NCBI RefSeq assembly: GCF_010731795.1
Contig: NZ_AP022591.1
Span: forward strand, 3,596,001 to 3,660,000
Direction: 5' to 3'
Length of the DNA stretch: 64,000 nucleotides
From: Mycolicibacterium celeriflavum
GTDB taxonomy: Bacteria; Actinomycetota; Actinomycetes; Mycobacteriales; Mycobacteriaceae
Below the pieces are notes generated by a model. The model saw only the letters and a list, made by a program, of their open reading frames with translations. It had not been told where the DNA came from and did not search any database. Of the stretch, positions 6,833 through 15,998 are shown piece after piece (position 1 is the stretch's first letter; each line of letters starts with the position of its first letter). The position numbers and the translations under genes are program-made.

Positions 6833-9334
6833 TCAGCGTTTCGCCGGTTTGAGTTCGACGACGACCTTGTGAAGTTCTCCGGAGAATCGGAACGGCACGT
6901 CATAGTCACGGTTGACCGGAGTGCCGCTGTCCTCGCCGACGTCGAAGGTCTCGTCGGCGGACACGCGTACCGGGATGGTCTGGTCGATGCGTCCGGAGGC
7001 AACCTGTGCATTGTCGACGAAGAGGTTGGCGGTGCCGCCGCTGCCGGGGTCGCCCCCGTCCCAAACGAAATCGACGCGAATGTCGTGCTTTCCCGGGGTC
7101 AGCGCAGCGGGCGCCTCGACCTTGTACTTGTGCTCCGGGTAATGCGAACGCGCATAGGCGAACACCGGTTTGCCCTCGAGCAGATACAACGCGTTACCGC
7201 CGAACCAGCCACCCTGGGTGACGATCATCCCTTCGGCACCGGTGGGGGGAACGGTGATGGTCCCGGTGATGGAGTATGAGGTGTTCTTCATGTTGGGCGC
7301 CATTCCCTCGGTGATGCGGGTGGCGCCGGGGAAATAGGTATAGACGTTGCGACCCTTGTTGTGTTGCGGACGGTTTTCGGGTGCCACCCGCTCCAGGTAG
7401 CGGTCGTCGAGCGGCAGCACTTGGTTCTTGGATGCCTCGTCCAGGAACAACGTTCGCAGTTCTTGGAGTTTGTCGGGATTGTCGGCGGCGAGGTTCCTGG
7501 ACTGCGAGAAATCCTCATCCAGGTTGTAGAGCTGCCACTCGTATTCTTCGTACGGGTCCTTGGTGGACGGCCCTCGGCTCACCCACGGCAACCGCTTGGG
7601 CGCGGTGTTGGCCATCCAGCCGTCGTGATAGATGCCCTGATTGGCGATCACCTCGAAGTACTGGGTGCGGTGGTGCTCTTCGGCGTCCGCTTTGTCGAAG
7701 GACGGGATCAGGCTCGACCCGTTGAGTGGCACCTGCTCGATACCGTCGATGCTTGCCGGCATGGGCAGTTTGGCGGCTTCCAAGATGGTCGGGGCGATGT
7801 CGGTGATGTGAGTGAACTGCGAACGCAACCCGCCGCGGTCTTTGATGCGCGCCGGCCAGGACACCACCATCGAGGTGCGGGTGCCGCCGAGATGTGAGGC
7901 AATCTTCTTGTCCCACTGATACGGAGAGTTCAGGGCGTGCGCCCAGCCGTGGGAGAAGTGGTTCTGGAACCACCGCCCGCCGAACTCGTTGATGTTCTGC
8001 ACCATGAAGTCGTCGCGGTCGTCGATCCCGTTGCCGATGGTGACGATCTCGCTGGTCATCCCCCGTCCGGACGCATCCTCTGCGCTGCAACCGTTGTCGC
8101 CCTGGATGTAGATGATCAGGGTGTTGTCGAGTTCGCCGAGCTCCTCGATCGCGTCCACCACCCGCCCGATCTGATGGTCACAGTGTGCGAGAGCCGCGGC
8201 ATAGCACTCCATTTGCCGGGCGCAAACCCGCTTCATGTCCGGCGACAGGTCGTCCCAACGCCTGTAGTCGGGTGGGGTCTCGTTGAGCACGGCATCGGGC
8301 GGGATCACCCCGATTTCCTTCTGCTTCTGATAGGTCATCTCCCGCTGACGATCCCAGCCATGGTCGAACTTGCCTTTGAACCGCTCGATCCAATCCGGCG
8401 GAGCATGGTGCGGGGCGTGTGCGGTGCCCGGCGTGTAGTACGCGAAGAACGGTTTATCAGGGTTGACGGCCTTCTGGCGCCGCATCCATTGAATGGCATG
8501 GTCGGCCATATCGGCGTCGAAGTGGTACGTGTCCTCGCGGCCGAGATACGGGTCGACCGGCAAGTTGTTCTCGTAGACAGCCGGACGGAATTGATGCGCG
8601 TCGGCACCGAGGAATCCGTAGAAATACTCGAAACCCAGGCCCGACGGCCACAAGTTAAACGGCCCGGCCGGCGTGGTCAGCCAGTCCGGCACGTTGTGAT
8701 TCTTCCCGAACCACGATGTGCCGTAACCGTTTCCGGTGAGAATTTCTCCCAGCGTACCGACGCTTTTGGACACGATGCTGTGATAGCCGGGGAACGGAGT
8801 GGAGAACTCCATGATGATGCCGGTCGCCGCCACATGGTGATTGCGGCCGGTCAGCAATGCCGCGCGTGACGGCGAGCACAACGCGGTGGTGTGAAAGCGG
8901 TTGTATCGCAGCCCGTTTTGCGCCAACCGTGCGTATGTCGGGGTGGGTATCGGGCCGCCGAACACTTCACTGGCGCCGAACCCGACGTCGTCGGTCATGA
9001 CCAACAGGACGTTGGGGGCTCCCTCTGGAGCCGTGACTTCCCTGGGCCATTCGATCGGGTCGGACCCCTCCACGGTCCGGTCTATCTTGCCGATGTCCTG
9101 GTGCGCGGGGATGGGCAGCCTGGTGCGGTCCGGCCATTCACCGGATGGTGGCCCAGCGCCCGGCGTGGGTTCCGGCGAGGGGTCGCCGGTGCTGTCGCAG
9201 GCAGCCAGCAACGAAACGGCCGCGGTGCCGCTCATGCCGAGAATACCCAAGCGGCGCAGCGCTTCCCGGCGAGAGAGTCCGCCTCGCCGATCCTCGACCA
9301 CAGATTCAACGCTGTCCGGATGTGGTTCGGCCAT
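6833..9334 (-). CDS. Exported arylsulfatase (formylglycine-dependent)
   Basis: This is an alkaline-phosphatase-superfamily sulfatase of about 833 residues. The FGly motif C-x-P-x-R appears as CSPSRAALLTGR, and metal ligands are seen in LLVMTDDVGFG and in the later GDNG. The N-terminus has a twin-arginine signal (SRREALRRLGILGMSG) ending in LLAAC, a lipobox, so it is probably a Tat-exported lipoprotein. The C-terminal 150 residues form an extra beta domain shared with the second sulfatase at 12106-14436. The ATG at 9334 is chosen over an upstream in-frame ATG because the signal peptide follows. It would release sulfate from organic sulfate esters outside the cytoplasm. Activation needs a formylglycine-generating enzyme, which is not in this window. 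Confidence 0.9.
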   Translation of the reverse strand: MAEPHPDSVESVVEDRRGGLSRREALRRLGILGMSGTAAVSLLAACDSTGDPSPEPTPGAGPPSGEWPDRTRLPIPAHQDIGKIDRTVEGSDPIEWPREVTAPEGAPNVLLVMTDDVGFGASEVFGGPIPTPTYARLAQNGLRYNRFHTTALCSPSRAALLTGRNHHVAATGIIMEFSTPFPGYHSIVSKSVGTLGEILTGNGYGTSWFGKNHNVPDWLTTPAGPFNLWPSGLGFEYFYGFLGADAHQFRPAVYENNLPVDPYLGREDTYHFDADMADHAIQWMRRQKAVNPDKPFFAYYTPGTAHAPHHAPPDWIERFKGKFDHGWDRQREMTYQKQKEIGVIPPDAVLNETPPDYRRWDDLSPDMKRVCARQMECYAAALAHCDHQIGRVVDAIEELGELDNTLIIYIQGDNGCSAEDASGRGMTSEIVTIGNGIDDRDDFMVQNINEFGGRWFQNHFSHGWAHALNSPYQWDKKIASHLGGTRTSMVVSWPARIKDRGGLRSQFTHITDIAPTILEAAKLPMPASIDGIEQVPLNGSSLIPSFDKADAEEHHRTQYFEVIANQGIYHDGWMANTAPKRLPWVSRGPSTKDPYEEYEWQLYNLDEDFSQSRNLAADNPDKLQELRTLFLDEASKNQVLPLDDRYLERVAPENRPQHNKGRNVYTYFPGATRITEGMAPNMKNTSYSITGTITVPPTGAEGMIVTQGGWFGGNALYLLEGKPVFAYARSHYPEHKYKVEAPAALTPGKHDIRVDFVWDGGDPGSGGTANLFVDNAQVASGRIDQTIPVRVSADETFDVGEDSGTPVNRDYDVPFRFSGELHKVVVELKPAKR

Positions 9335-9414
9335 CACCCGATCGTATGGCGACCGCACCGGGGCGTGTCTCAAACAGGACGATCGGCGAGTCAGCTATCG
9401 GTGGCCTGCACGAC

Positions 9415-10425
9415 TCAGCCGCCGACAAGCCCCTCGGCCCGAACCCATTCTGCGACGCGTTCCATGCCCTCATCCATCGAGACCAGCGGCCGGTAACCGA
9501 GCATTTTCTGGGCCTTCTCGATGGAATAGGTGCCGGGCCGATTGAGCAGCCACATGGTGCCCGCCGACAGGTCGGTCTTCTGACCCAGCCGGCGCAGAAC
9601 CGATCCGACCGCATCCGCCAACGGCGCTGCGACCGCCATCGGCAGGGTGCGGACCGTACCGCCGCTCATGGTCGCCAACCGGCCGAAGAAATCGGCACAC
9701 CGAACGCCCACGCCGTCACCGATGTTGAACACCTGGCCCACCGATTCGTCGGAAGCGATGACGAGGACCAGGCCGTCGACGAAGTTGTCGATGTAGACCG
9801 GCGAGAAGATGCCGTTTCCGCTGTCGGGCAATGGGAATCCGGTTGGTTTGCGCATCTCCGCGATCGGCGATCGCACCCACACCGATCCCGGACCCCAAAC
9901 GTCGCCGGGCCGGATCACGGTCACGTCGATCTCCTTCGCCGCGTGCGCAGCCAGCACCACGGCCTCGGAGTTGACCTTCGTATCGGTGTACACGTCACCG
10001 TTCACGTGCACCGGGTAGGTTTCGTCGACGTCATCGGGGAAGTCGAAGCCGTATGCGGCGACCGACGAGAAATGCACGAACCGACGCACGCCGGCGTCGA
10101 TCGAAGCCCGCAGGACCCGGCTGGTGCCGAGCACGTTGACATGCCAGGACTGATCGAGCGAGTACGCCGCGCCCAGCAGGGCCGCGGTGTGAATGACGGT
10201 GTCGACGCCATCCAGAGCCGCGGACCACTGCTCCGGTTTGGTGACGTCACCGGCCACCACGCCGCGCGTCGGATCGGCCGTCAGATCGAGACCGACGACC
10301 TCGGCGCCCAGGGCACCTAACCGCTCGGCCACGGCGCGGGCAATGAAGCCGTTGCCTCCGGTGATGAGGACCTTGCGATTGGCCAGCGAGGGCGCCGGGC
10401 GGCCGGTGTCTGCGGTGGGCGACAT
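9415..10425 (-). CDS. NAD-dependent epimerase/3-beta-hydroxysteroid-dehydrogenase-like SDR
   Basis: This is a 336-residue extended short-chain dehydrogenase. It has the Rossmann motif ITGGNGFIARAVAERLGALG near the N-terminus, D-L-T after beta2 indicating NAD(H) preference, and the catalytic Tyr-x-x-x-Lys (YTDTK). The overall look resembles the 3-beta-HSD/NSDHL-type epimerase family that oxidises hydroxyl groups on sterol-like or aromatic substrates. Its ATG overlaps the stop of the upstream cupin gene by one base (TGATG), so the two are an operon and probably consecutive steps. The substrate is unknown. Confidence 0.82.
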   Translation of the reverse strand: MSPTADTGRPAPSLANRKVLITGGNGFIARAVAERLGALGAEVVGLDLTADPTRGVVAGDVTKPEQWSAALDGVDTVIHTAALLGAAYSLDQSWHVNVLGTSRVLRASIDAGVRRFVHFSSVAAYGFDFPDDVDETYPVHVNGDVYTDTKVNSEAVVLAAHAAKEIDVTVIRPGDVWGPGSVWVRSPIAEMRKPTGFPLPDSGNGIFSPVYIDNFVDGLVLVIASDESVGQVFNIGDGVGVRCADFFGRLATMSGGTVRTLPMAVAAPLADAVGSVLRRLGQKTDLSAGTMWLLNRPGTYSIEKAQKMLGYRPLVSMDEGMERVAEWVRAEGLVGG

Positions 10426-10985
10426 CAGGCGTCCTTGGCCATGATTCCGGCCGCGCCACCGCCGACATAGCTGACCTTGTGGAGTCCCTGCTCCGCCGAC
10501 AGCGCGCCGGTGAGATGGGTGATCAGGGCGGCGTCCAGGATCGAATGGAAGGTGCCGTCGCCGTTGAAGTTGACGTTGGCACCGTCGACACGGAACAGGA
10601 CGACGGTGTCTTCGGTGTTGGATTCCGGGCACACGAGGGTGTGCACCGACGCGCCGGGCTCGAACAGGTAAGAGCCCGCGGTTTGCTTCTGATCGGAATA
10701 CTCCAGGTAGTACCAGCAGCCGCTGAGCGTGTATGCGTCGACAACGCCGGTGTGATAGTGCAGCGGGATCTTCGCGCCTGGCGCGAAGGTCGCCAGCACC
10801 ACCCATACGCCGTTTTCCATGTCGAGCCGCAGCGGCTTGAAGTGCACGCCCGGGCCGAGCGCATCGCGGATCAACGGGTTGTCGTTCTCGTTGACGGTCA
10901 GCAGCTCGCCCTGCGGCAGGGCCACGAGCGGCAGAGGCGCGCCCGACGACGTGCTCGCGGGGGCAGGGGCGGTCATGAGAGTCAT
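10425..10985 (-). CDS. Cupin, 2,4'-dihydroxyacetophenone dioxygenase family
   Basis: The 186-residue single-domain cupin has metal-ligand motifs in PLHYHTGVVDAYTLSG (two His) and later GASVHTL. The overall look matches the 2,4'-dihydroxyacetophenone dioxygenase family, non-haem iron enzymes that cleave a C-C bond beside an aromatic ring. Many members are uncharacterised, so the actual reaction is open. The ATG at 10985 is preceded by GAAAGGAAG. It is the first gene of a pair with the SDR and is divergent from an AraC-type regulator across a palindrome, suggesting substrate-induced expression. Confidence 0.75.
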   Translation of the reverse strand: MTLMTAPAPASTSSGAPLPLVALPQGELLTVNENDNPLIRDALGPGVHFKPLRLDMENGVWVVLATFAPGAKIPLHYHTGVVDAYTLSGCWYYLEYSDQKQTAGSYLFEPGASVHTLVCPESNTEDTVVLFRVDGANVNFNGDGTFHSILDAALITHLTGALSAEQGLHKVSYVGGGAAGIMAKDA

Positions 10986-11062
10986 ATGAGCTTCCTTTCG
11001 CTGCGGGGCTGTTGTGATCCAGGTTGCCCTGATCTGCCGACGCCGGACTTGACACCAGAGGA

Positions 11063-11078
11063 CACTGTCTTGACAGTG
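11063..11078. promoter_or_regulatory. Perfect palindrome in the cupin/AraC divergent region (candidate operator)
   Basis: CACTGTC (11063-11069), TT, GACAGTG (11072-11078) is a perfect 7-bp inverted repeat 7 nt before the regulator's ATG. It lies in the 99-bp gap between the two divergent starts. The position fits an autorepression or activator site for the adjacent AraC-type protein. TTGACA inside the right arm could also be a -35 element. The role is inferred. Confidence 0.4.
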
Positions 11079-11084
11079 GAGGAC

Positions 11085-12098
11085 ATGTCCGTGATCCGCG
11101 GCACGTCGTTGACCGGATATCGCGAATTGGTCGGCGAACTCGGCGGCGAACCGGACACGCTTCTGCGCCGCGCCGGCATCCTGCCCGGCCAAGTCGGTCA
11201 GTTCGATTCGTTCATCACCTACCTGGCGCTGATCGATGCAATGGAGGCGGCGGCAGCGGCGACCGGCGCTGCGGACTTCGGGCGACGACTGGCGCGGCGG
11301 CAGGGCATCGACATCCTCGGAGCCGTGGGTGTCGCCGCGCGAACCCCGCAGACAGTTGCCGACGCGTTTGGCATTTTCGAGCACTACCTAGCCGCTTACA
11401 GTCCGGCGATCTCGGCACAGATCCTTCCGCTGGCGGACAAGGAGCTGTGTTTCTTGCAGTTCAAGGTATTGATCGCCCATCCGCCGGCGCATCCGCAGGT
11501 GACCGAACTGTCCCTCGGCGTCATGCTCCGGGTGCTGCGCTTTCTGCTCGGATCCTCTTACGCGCCCATCGCCGTTGACCTACCGCATCAGCCGCTGACA
11601 CCACAAGACGAGTACTTGCGGTACTTCTCGTGCGCCCCCCGTTTCGGTGAGCGCGGTGCCGGTCTCACCTTCCCGTCCGCCGACCTCGGGCGATCGTTGA
11701 CCCAGGACGAAGTGTCCCACCGCGCAGTGCTTACCTATCTGGATTCGATGATGGATACCCGTGACGGCGAAATGAAGACGGCGGTCCGCGCGCTGACACG
11801 TCAGCTGCTACCAACCGGAGCCGCTACCCAAGACGTTGTCGCGCAGCAATTTCGACTGCACCCCAAGACATTACAGCGACGATTGGCCGCGGAGGGAACG
11901 ACGTTCGTCGCCATCGTCGACGATGTGCGCCGCGAGATGGCCCAGCGCTACCTCCGCGATACCAACATGACACTCTCGCATCTGGCCCGCGAACTCGGAT
12001 ATGCCGAGCACAGCGTACTCACCCGGGCGTGCCGACGTTGGTACGGATCGAATCCGACCGTGCTGCGGGATAATTGGCGATCGGCATCAACGCAATGA
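11085..12098 (+). CDS. AraC-family transcriptional regulator
   Basis: The 337-residue protein has an N-terminal arabinose-binding-type ligand domain (about 20-200) and a C-terminal double HTH of the AraC/OruR type (about 235-330). The HTH is seen in TQDVVAQQFRLHPKTLQRRL and MTLSHLARELGYAEHSVLTR. Such regulators sense a carbon-source metabolite and activate adjacent catabolic operons. It is transcribed away from the cupin-SDR operon, its likely target. The ATG at 11085 is chosen because upstream in-frame ATGs would run across the palindrome and the divergent promoter. The gene ends 8 nt before the convergent sulfatase. Confidence 0.85.
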   Translation: MSVIRGTSLTGYRELVGELGGEPDTLLRRAGILPGQVGQFDSFITYLALIDAMEAAAAATGAADFGRRLARRQGIDILGAVGVAARTPQTVADAFGIFEHYLAAYSPAISAQILPLADKELCFLQFKVLIAHPPAHPQVTELSLGVMLRVLRFLLGSSYAPIAVDLPHQPLTPQDEYLRYFSCAPRFGERGAGLTFPSADLGRSLTQDEVSHRAVLTYLDSMMDTRDGEMKTAVRALTRQLLPTGAATQDVVAQQFRLHPKTLQRRLAAEGTTFVAIVDDVRREMAQRYLRDTNMTLSHLARELGYAEHSVLTRACRRWYGSNPTVLRDNWRSASTQ

Positions 12099-12105
12099 AC
12101 GAACG

Positions 12106-14436
12106 TCAGTAGTCCTTTCCGGCGTTGAAGCGCGCGTGCAGCTTGGCTTCCTCCTCGGGTGAGAGACCGGGTTCGCCGATTTCGATATCGATGCGGTCGA
12201 TCGTTCCGGTGTAGCCGAAGGGCGGTTTGTAGTCCTTGCTGACCGGTGCGCCGGTGTCCATGCCGACGCCGAAGGTGTCGATACCGAAACGTCCGGCCAC
12301 CGTGTGTTCGATGCGTTTGCGGTCCACCTCCATTCCGTTGACCGACAGGATCGCGTCGCCGCCCAGTCCGCCACCGCCGCCGTCGTAGAGGAACGACATC
12401 GTCACGGTCGACTCGCCTTCCGGGAGCGGATCACCGCCCGCGACCTTCGTCCGTTCGCGGTCGAACCAGTTGTATTCGTAGTGCGGCTTCCCGTCCTTGA
12501 CATACATGACATAGCCGGCCGATGTCCCACCGGCAGCCACCAGCACACCGTCGCCGCGCTCGGCGATGTGCGCGGTGATGCGGTGCGAGCGGTTCTTGGT
12601 ATTGGGCGACGCGTTCTCGGGAAGCCGGATGGCGCCCGGGTAGTAGGTGAACTGACGGCGGTTCGGGTCGGCGCCCCCCGGCGGCGGTTTGGGGACGGCG
12701 ATCCGAGCGGCCCCGCGATCGTCGAACGGATACACGCCGTACTTCTCGGCCTCTTCGTCGAACAGCTTCTTGAGTTCTTCGAGCTTGTCCGGATGCTCGT
12801 TGGCCAGGTCGTGGTTCTCGCTGAAATCCTCGTCGAGGTGGTAGAGCTCCCACCGATCGTTCTCCCAGTGACCGGGCGCGTAGTCCTGCCGCCACGGGAA
12901 GGTGTGTTGCGCGCACGCGATCCAGCCGTTGTCGTAGATGGCGCGGTTGGTGAAGATCTCGAAGTACTGGCGTTGCCGGACCGGGCGGGCATCGGCGCTG
13001 TCGAACGTCGAGCGGATCGTTACTCCGTCCATCGGCTTCTGCTCAATGCCGTTGACGGTGTCAGGCGCCGGAATGCCTGCGGCGTCAAGAATTGTCGGCA
13101 CCAGATCGATGAGATGGGTGAACTGGGAGCGGACGGCGCCGTGGTCGTTGATCTGGGCGGGCCAGGACACCACCATCGGGTTTCTGCTGCCGCCGAGATG
13201 ACTTGCCACCTGCTTGACCCACTGGAATGGGGCGTTGCCGGCCCATGCCCATCCGAGTGGATAGTGCGGCTCGGTATCGGGATTGCCTATGTCGTCGATG
13301 CGGGCGAGGTTCTCCTCGAGCGTGGACGGGATGCCGTTGAGGTTCATGATCTCGTTGATCGTGCCGGTCAAGCCGCCTTCGGAGCTGGCGCCGTTGTCGC
13401 CGACGATGTAGATCACCATGGTGTTCTCCGCGTCGGGTAGCGCGCGGATCGCGGTGAGCAGGCGGCCGATCTCGTGGTCGGTGAACGCCATGTAGCCCGC
13501 GTAGTTCTCCATGAACCGCGCATACAGCCGTTTTTCGTCGGCGCTCAGTGACTCCCAGGCCGGGCACCAGTCCGGCCGCGGTGTGTTCTCGGCGTCGGGC
13601 GGGATTACGCCGAGGTCCTTCTGGCGGGCAACGGTCTCCTCGCGCACGACGTCCCAGCCCTTGTCGAACTGCCCCTTGAACCGTTCTCGCCACTCCGGGC
13701 GGACATGATGCGGCGCATGCATCGCGCCCGGAGCGAAGTATATGAACGCCGGTTTGTCGGGGTTGACCGACTTGCTGTAGCGCAGCCAACCGATCGCCCT
13801 GTCGGTCAGATCGGTCATGAAGTGGTAGCCCTCTTCGGGAGACTTCGACGGTTCCACGGCCACCGTATTTTCGAACAGCACCGGGTAGTACTGATGCGTC
13901 TCGCCGCCGATGAACCCGTAGAAGTAGTCGAAGCCCAGCCCGGTTGGCCACCGGTCGAACGGGCCCACCACGCTCGATTCCCAGTCCGGGGTGTTGTGAT
14001 TCTTGCCGAACCACGAGGTGTTGTAGCCGTTTTCCTTGAGTATCTTGCCGATCGTTGCGGTGGATTTCGGCATCATGGAGGTGTAGCTCGGGAATCCGGT
14101 CGCCCACTCTGCGAGGAATCCCGAACCGCAGTTGTGATGGTTGCGACCCGTCAACAGCGCCGCCCTCGACGGGCCGCAGATCGCGGTGGTGTGAAACCTG
14201 TTGTATTTCAGGCCGTTTGCCGCCAGCTCGTCCAGCGCCGGCGTTGGCACCGGCCCGCCGAAAGTACCGGCCTGGCCGAACCCCACGTCGTCGAGCAGGA
14301 TGATCACCACATTGGGTGCGCCCTCGGGCGGCTTCGGCAGCTCCGGCCACGCCTCCTTGGACTCCTGATAGGTCTTACCGATCGTGCCGGTGAACTCCGG
14401 ATCATCCATGGGGAGCTTGGTTCGGTCCCCAGTCAT
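12106..14436 (-). CDS. Cytosolic-type arylsulfatase (formylglycine-dependent)
   Basis: This 776-residue sulfatase is closely related in layout to the one at 6833-9334. The FGly motif is CGPSRAALLTGRNHH, metal ligands lie in VIILLDDVGFGQ and GDNGA, and an extra C-terminal beta domain is present. No signal peptide is visible, so it probably acts in the cytoplasm. Such two-compartment pairs could handle different sulfate esters, or one before and one after uptake. Its ATG at 14436 overlaps the stop of the DUF1254 gene (ATGA), so they are translationally coupled. Upstream in-frame sequence lacks family similarity. Confidence 0.88.
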   Translation of the reverse strand: MTGDRTKLPMDDPEFTGTIGKTYQESKEAWPELPKPPEGAPNVVIILLDDVGFGQAGTFGGPVPTPALDELAANGLKYNRFHTTAICGPSRAALLTGRNHHNCGSGFLAEWATGFPSYTSMMPKSTATIGKILKENGYNTSWFGKNHNTPDWESSVVGPFDRWPTGLGFDYFYGFIGGETHQYYPVLFENTVAVEPSKSPEEGYHFMTDLTDRAIGWLRYSKSVNPDKPAFIYFAPGAMHAPHHVRPEWRERFKGQFDKGWDVVREETVARQKDLGVIPPDAENTPRPDWCPAWESLSADEKRLYARFMENYAGYMAFTDHEIGRLLTAIRALPDAENTMVIYIVGDNGASSEGGLTGTINEIMNLNGIPSTLEENLARIDDIGNPDTEPHYPLGWAWAGNAPFQWVKQVASHLGGSRNPMVVSWPAQINDHGAVRSQFTHLIDLVPTILDAAGIPAPDTVNGIEQKPMDGVTIRSTFDSADARPVRQRQYFEIFTNRAIYDNGWIACAQHTFPWRQDYAPGHWENDRWELYHLDEDFSENHDLANEHPDKLEELKKLFDEEAEKYGVYPFDDRGAARIAVPKPPPGGADPNRRQFTYYPGAIRLPENASPNTKNRSHRITAHIAERGDGVLVAAGGTSAGYVMYVKDGKPHYEYNWFDRERTKVAGGDPLPEGESTVTMSFLYDGGGGGLGGDAILSVNGMEVDRKRIEHTVAGRFGIDTFGVGMDTGAPVSKDYKPPFGYTGTIDRIDIEIGEPGLSPEEEAKLHARFNAGKDY

Positions 14437-15791
14437 CGGACTTTCACAACCTGAGGTAGCTGGTAGCTGCCGTCGAGAATGGAGTCGCTCGGCTGGTAGA
14501 GGCGCAGAATGACATAGAAGTCCCCTGATGGGGCGGGAAGCCAATTCACGTTCAAAGCCGGGTCGGGTTGCTCGTGTTGGATTGCGATGGTGACCGACCC
14601 GTCGGCCGCCACCGTCAGATCCGGTGTGTCGGTGCCGACTTTGTAGCGCTGGATCGGGTTCTCGACAAGCATTTTGTCCGCCGCGTTGTACATCGTCAGT
14701 GACCAGAACGCCTCTACCGGCGGCTGCTGATTCATCTTCACTTCGTACTTGTTGGCACCGTTGAGCGTGTCGCCGTCAGCGTCGGTGTAGCGAAGCGGAT
14801 ACATGGCTTCACGTTCGCCGTTGCCGCCCAGGTACGGACCGGCCACCAACGCGCGCATCGGATAATTGAAGCCGAAGCTGTCCAGGCCGGTGACCCAGTT
14901 CCAGCCGTTACGCACGGTTCCCGTGCTGGCGATTGACGAGATCGCCGCCGCTGGTCCGTCGGCCAGTGCGCGGACGACACCTTGCCGCGCTTCGTTCGAG
15001 AGTCTGGCCGGGTCAAAACCCTGTGCTGTCAGGCCAATTCGGGCGAATTGCGCGAACAGCGCTTCGTCGGCCGGCTTGACCTCGTTCGATGCCAGCGCGA
15101 ACGCCAGCTGTCGGAGGAAGTCTAGATCGTCACCGGCCGGTGACGGCATCGGAGGCAGTTCGGGCGCAGTGGAGTTCCCGCTCACCGATTGCAGGGTGAA
15201 CTGGTCCTGAAGGTCATGGACAGGTCCGACAGGTTCACCTTGGGTGAATTGCAGACGCCCCCAGAGCCAGACTTTGGTGGTCGAGACATCGAGGCGCGTA
15301 GCGCCTGTGGGGACTGGCCCGCTCCAGCCGGGGGGCACCAGCACGTAGCGAGCCGCTGTCGTGCCGGTGGTCCGTCGCCCGATGTAGTGCTCCAGTTCCT
15401 GCCACATGTTGAAGACGTTGATGACGTAGTAGCGATCCGCGGTATCGGGAACCGATAACACCATCGGTGCGTCGAGCGCCAGCATGGCACTCATGTACAA
15501 GGTGTCGTTGTTCGCGGTGGGCATGTCTTTGGCCGACGGGGTGGCGAGTTCGCGTGCCCAACCGATCGTGTTGATCGGCGCACGGTAGCTCGTCGGTGGT
15601 ACACCACCTGAAACATCCGTGTACATCCGGGCGAGCCGCTCCATCCGAACGAGCGGATAACCCCAGCAATAGGCCGAGATGCCCAGGTGATACCCATCGG
15701 CCTCCAACCCTTGCGCGATCACCTGCGGACTGGCGGGGGTGGTAAGGAGTGCGTCTTCGAGCGGTTCCTCGGCGGAGAGGTCTGTGTTCAC
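14433..15791 (-). CDS. DUF1254/DUF1214 domain protein
   Basis: The protein has about 452 residues. DUF1254 comes first (GISAYCWGYPLVRMERLARM, NNDTLYMSAMLALDAPMVLS) and DUF1214 follows (NPIQRYKVGTDTPDLTVAAD, LRLYQPSDSILDGSYQLPQV). These domain pairs are beta-rich proteins of unknown enzymatic role, frequent in mycobacterial catabolic regions. No signal peptide is seen. The GTG at 15791 is favoured because residues upstream of it look like untranslated leader; an ATG at 15884 is an in-frame alternative. It is coupled to the downstream sulfatase, hinting at a joint job on one substrate class. Confidence 0.75.
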   Translation of the reverse strand: MNTDLSAEEPLEDALLTTPASPQVIAQGLEADGYHLGISAYCWGYPLVRMERLARMYTDVSGGVPPTSYRAPINTIGWARELATPSAKDMPTANNDTLYMSAMLALDAPMVLSVPDTADRYYVINVFNMWQELEHYIGRRTTGTTAARYVLVPPGWSGPVPTGATRLDVSTTKVWLWGRLQFTQGEPVGPVHDLQDQFTLQSVSGNSTAPELPPMPSPAGDDLDFLRQLAFALASNEVKPADEALFAQFARIGLTAQGFDPARLSNEARQGVVRALADGPAAAISSIASTGTVRNGWNWVTGLDSFGFNYPMRALVAGPYLGGNGEREAMYPLRYTDADGDTLNGANKYEVKMNQQPPVEAFWSLTMYNAADKMLVENPIQRYKVGTDTPDLTVAADGSVTIAIQHEQPDPALNVNWLPAPSGDFYVILRLYQPSDSILDGSYQLPQVVKVR

Positions 15792-15998
15792 TACCCCAGA
15801 ATGCCCAACAAGCTGAGTCGATACCCGACGATTTTCCCAGGATTCTCCAGGGACCCCATCGGTCCAGTCCGGTCTGCACGACAACTACGGCGAGGTAGCG
15901 GGACAGCGCACGCCGCGGATGCGGTACTTGATGTGCGGGCGATGAGTTCGGCGGTGATGTGATGTCTATCTGGAGTTCGAGCACCCCGATGAATCAGG

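Noticed and set aside
15885..15998. Short open frames between the DUF1254 gene and ligC
   Set aside because: No codon bias or motif; it looks like a divergent promoter region only.
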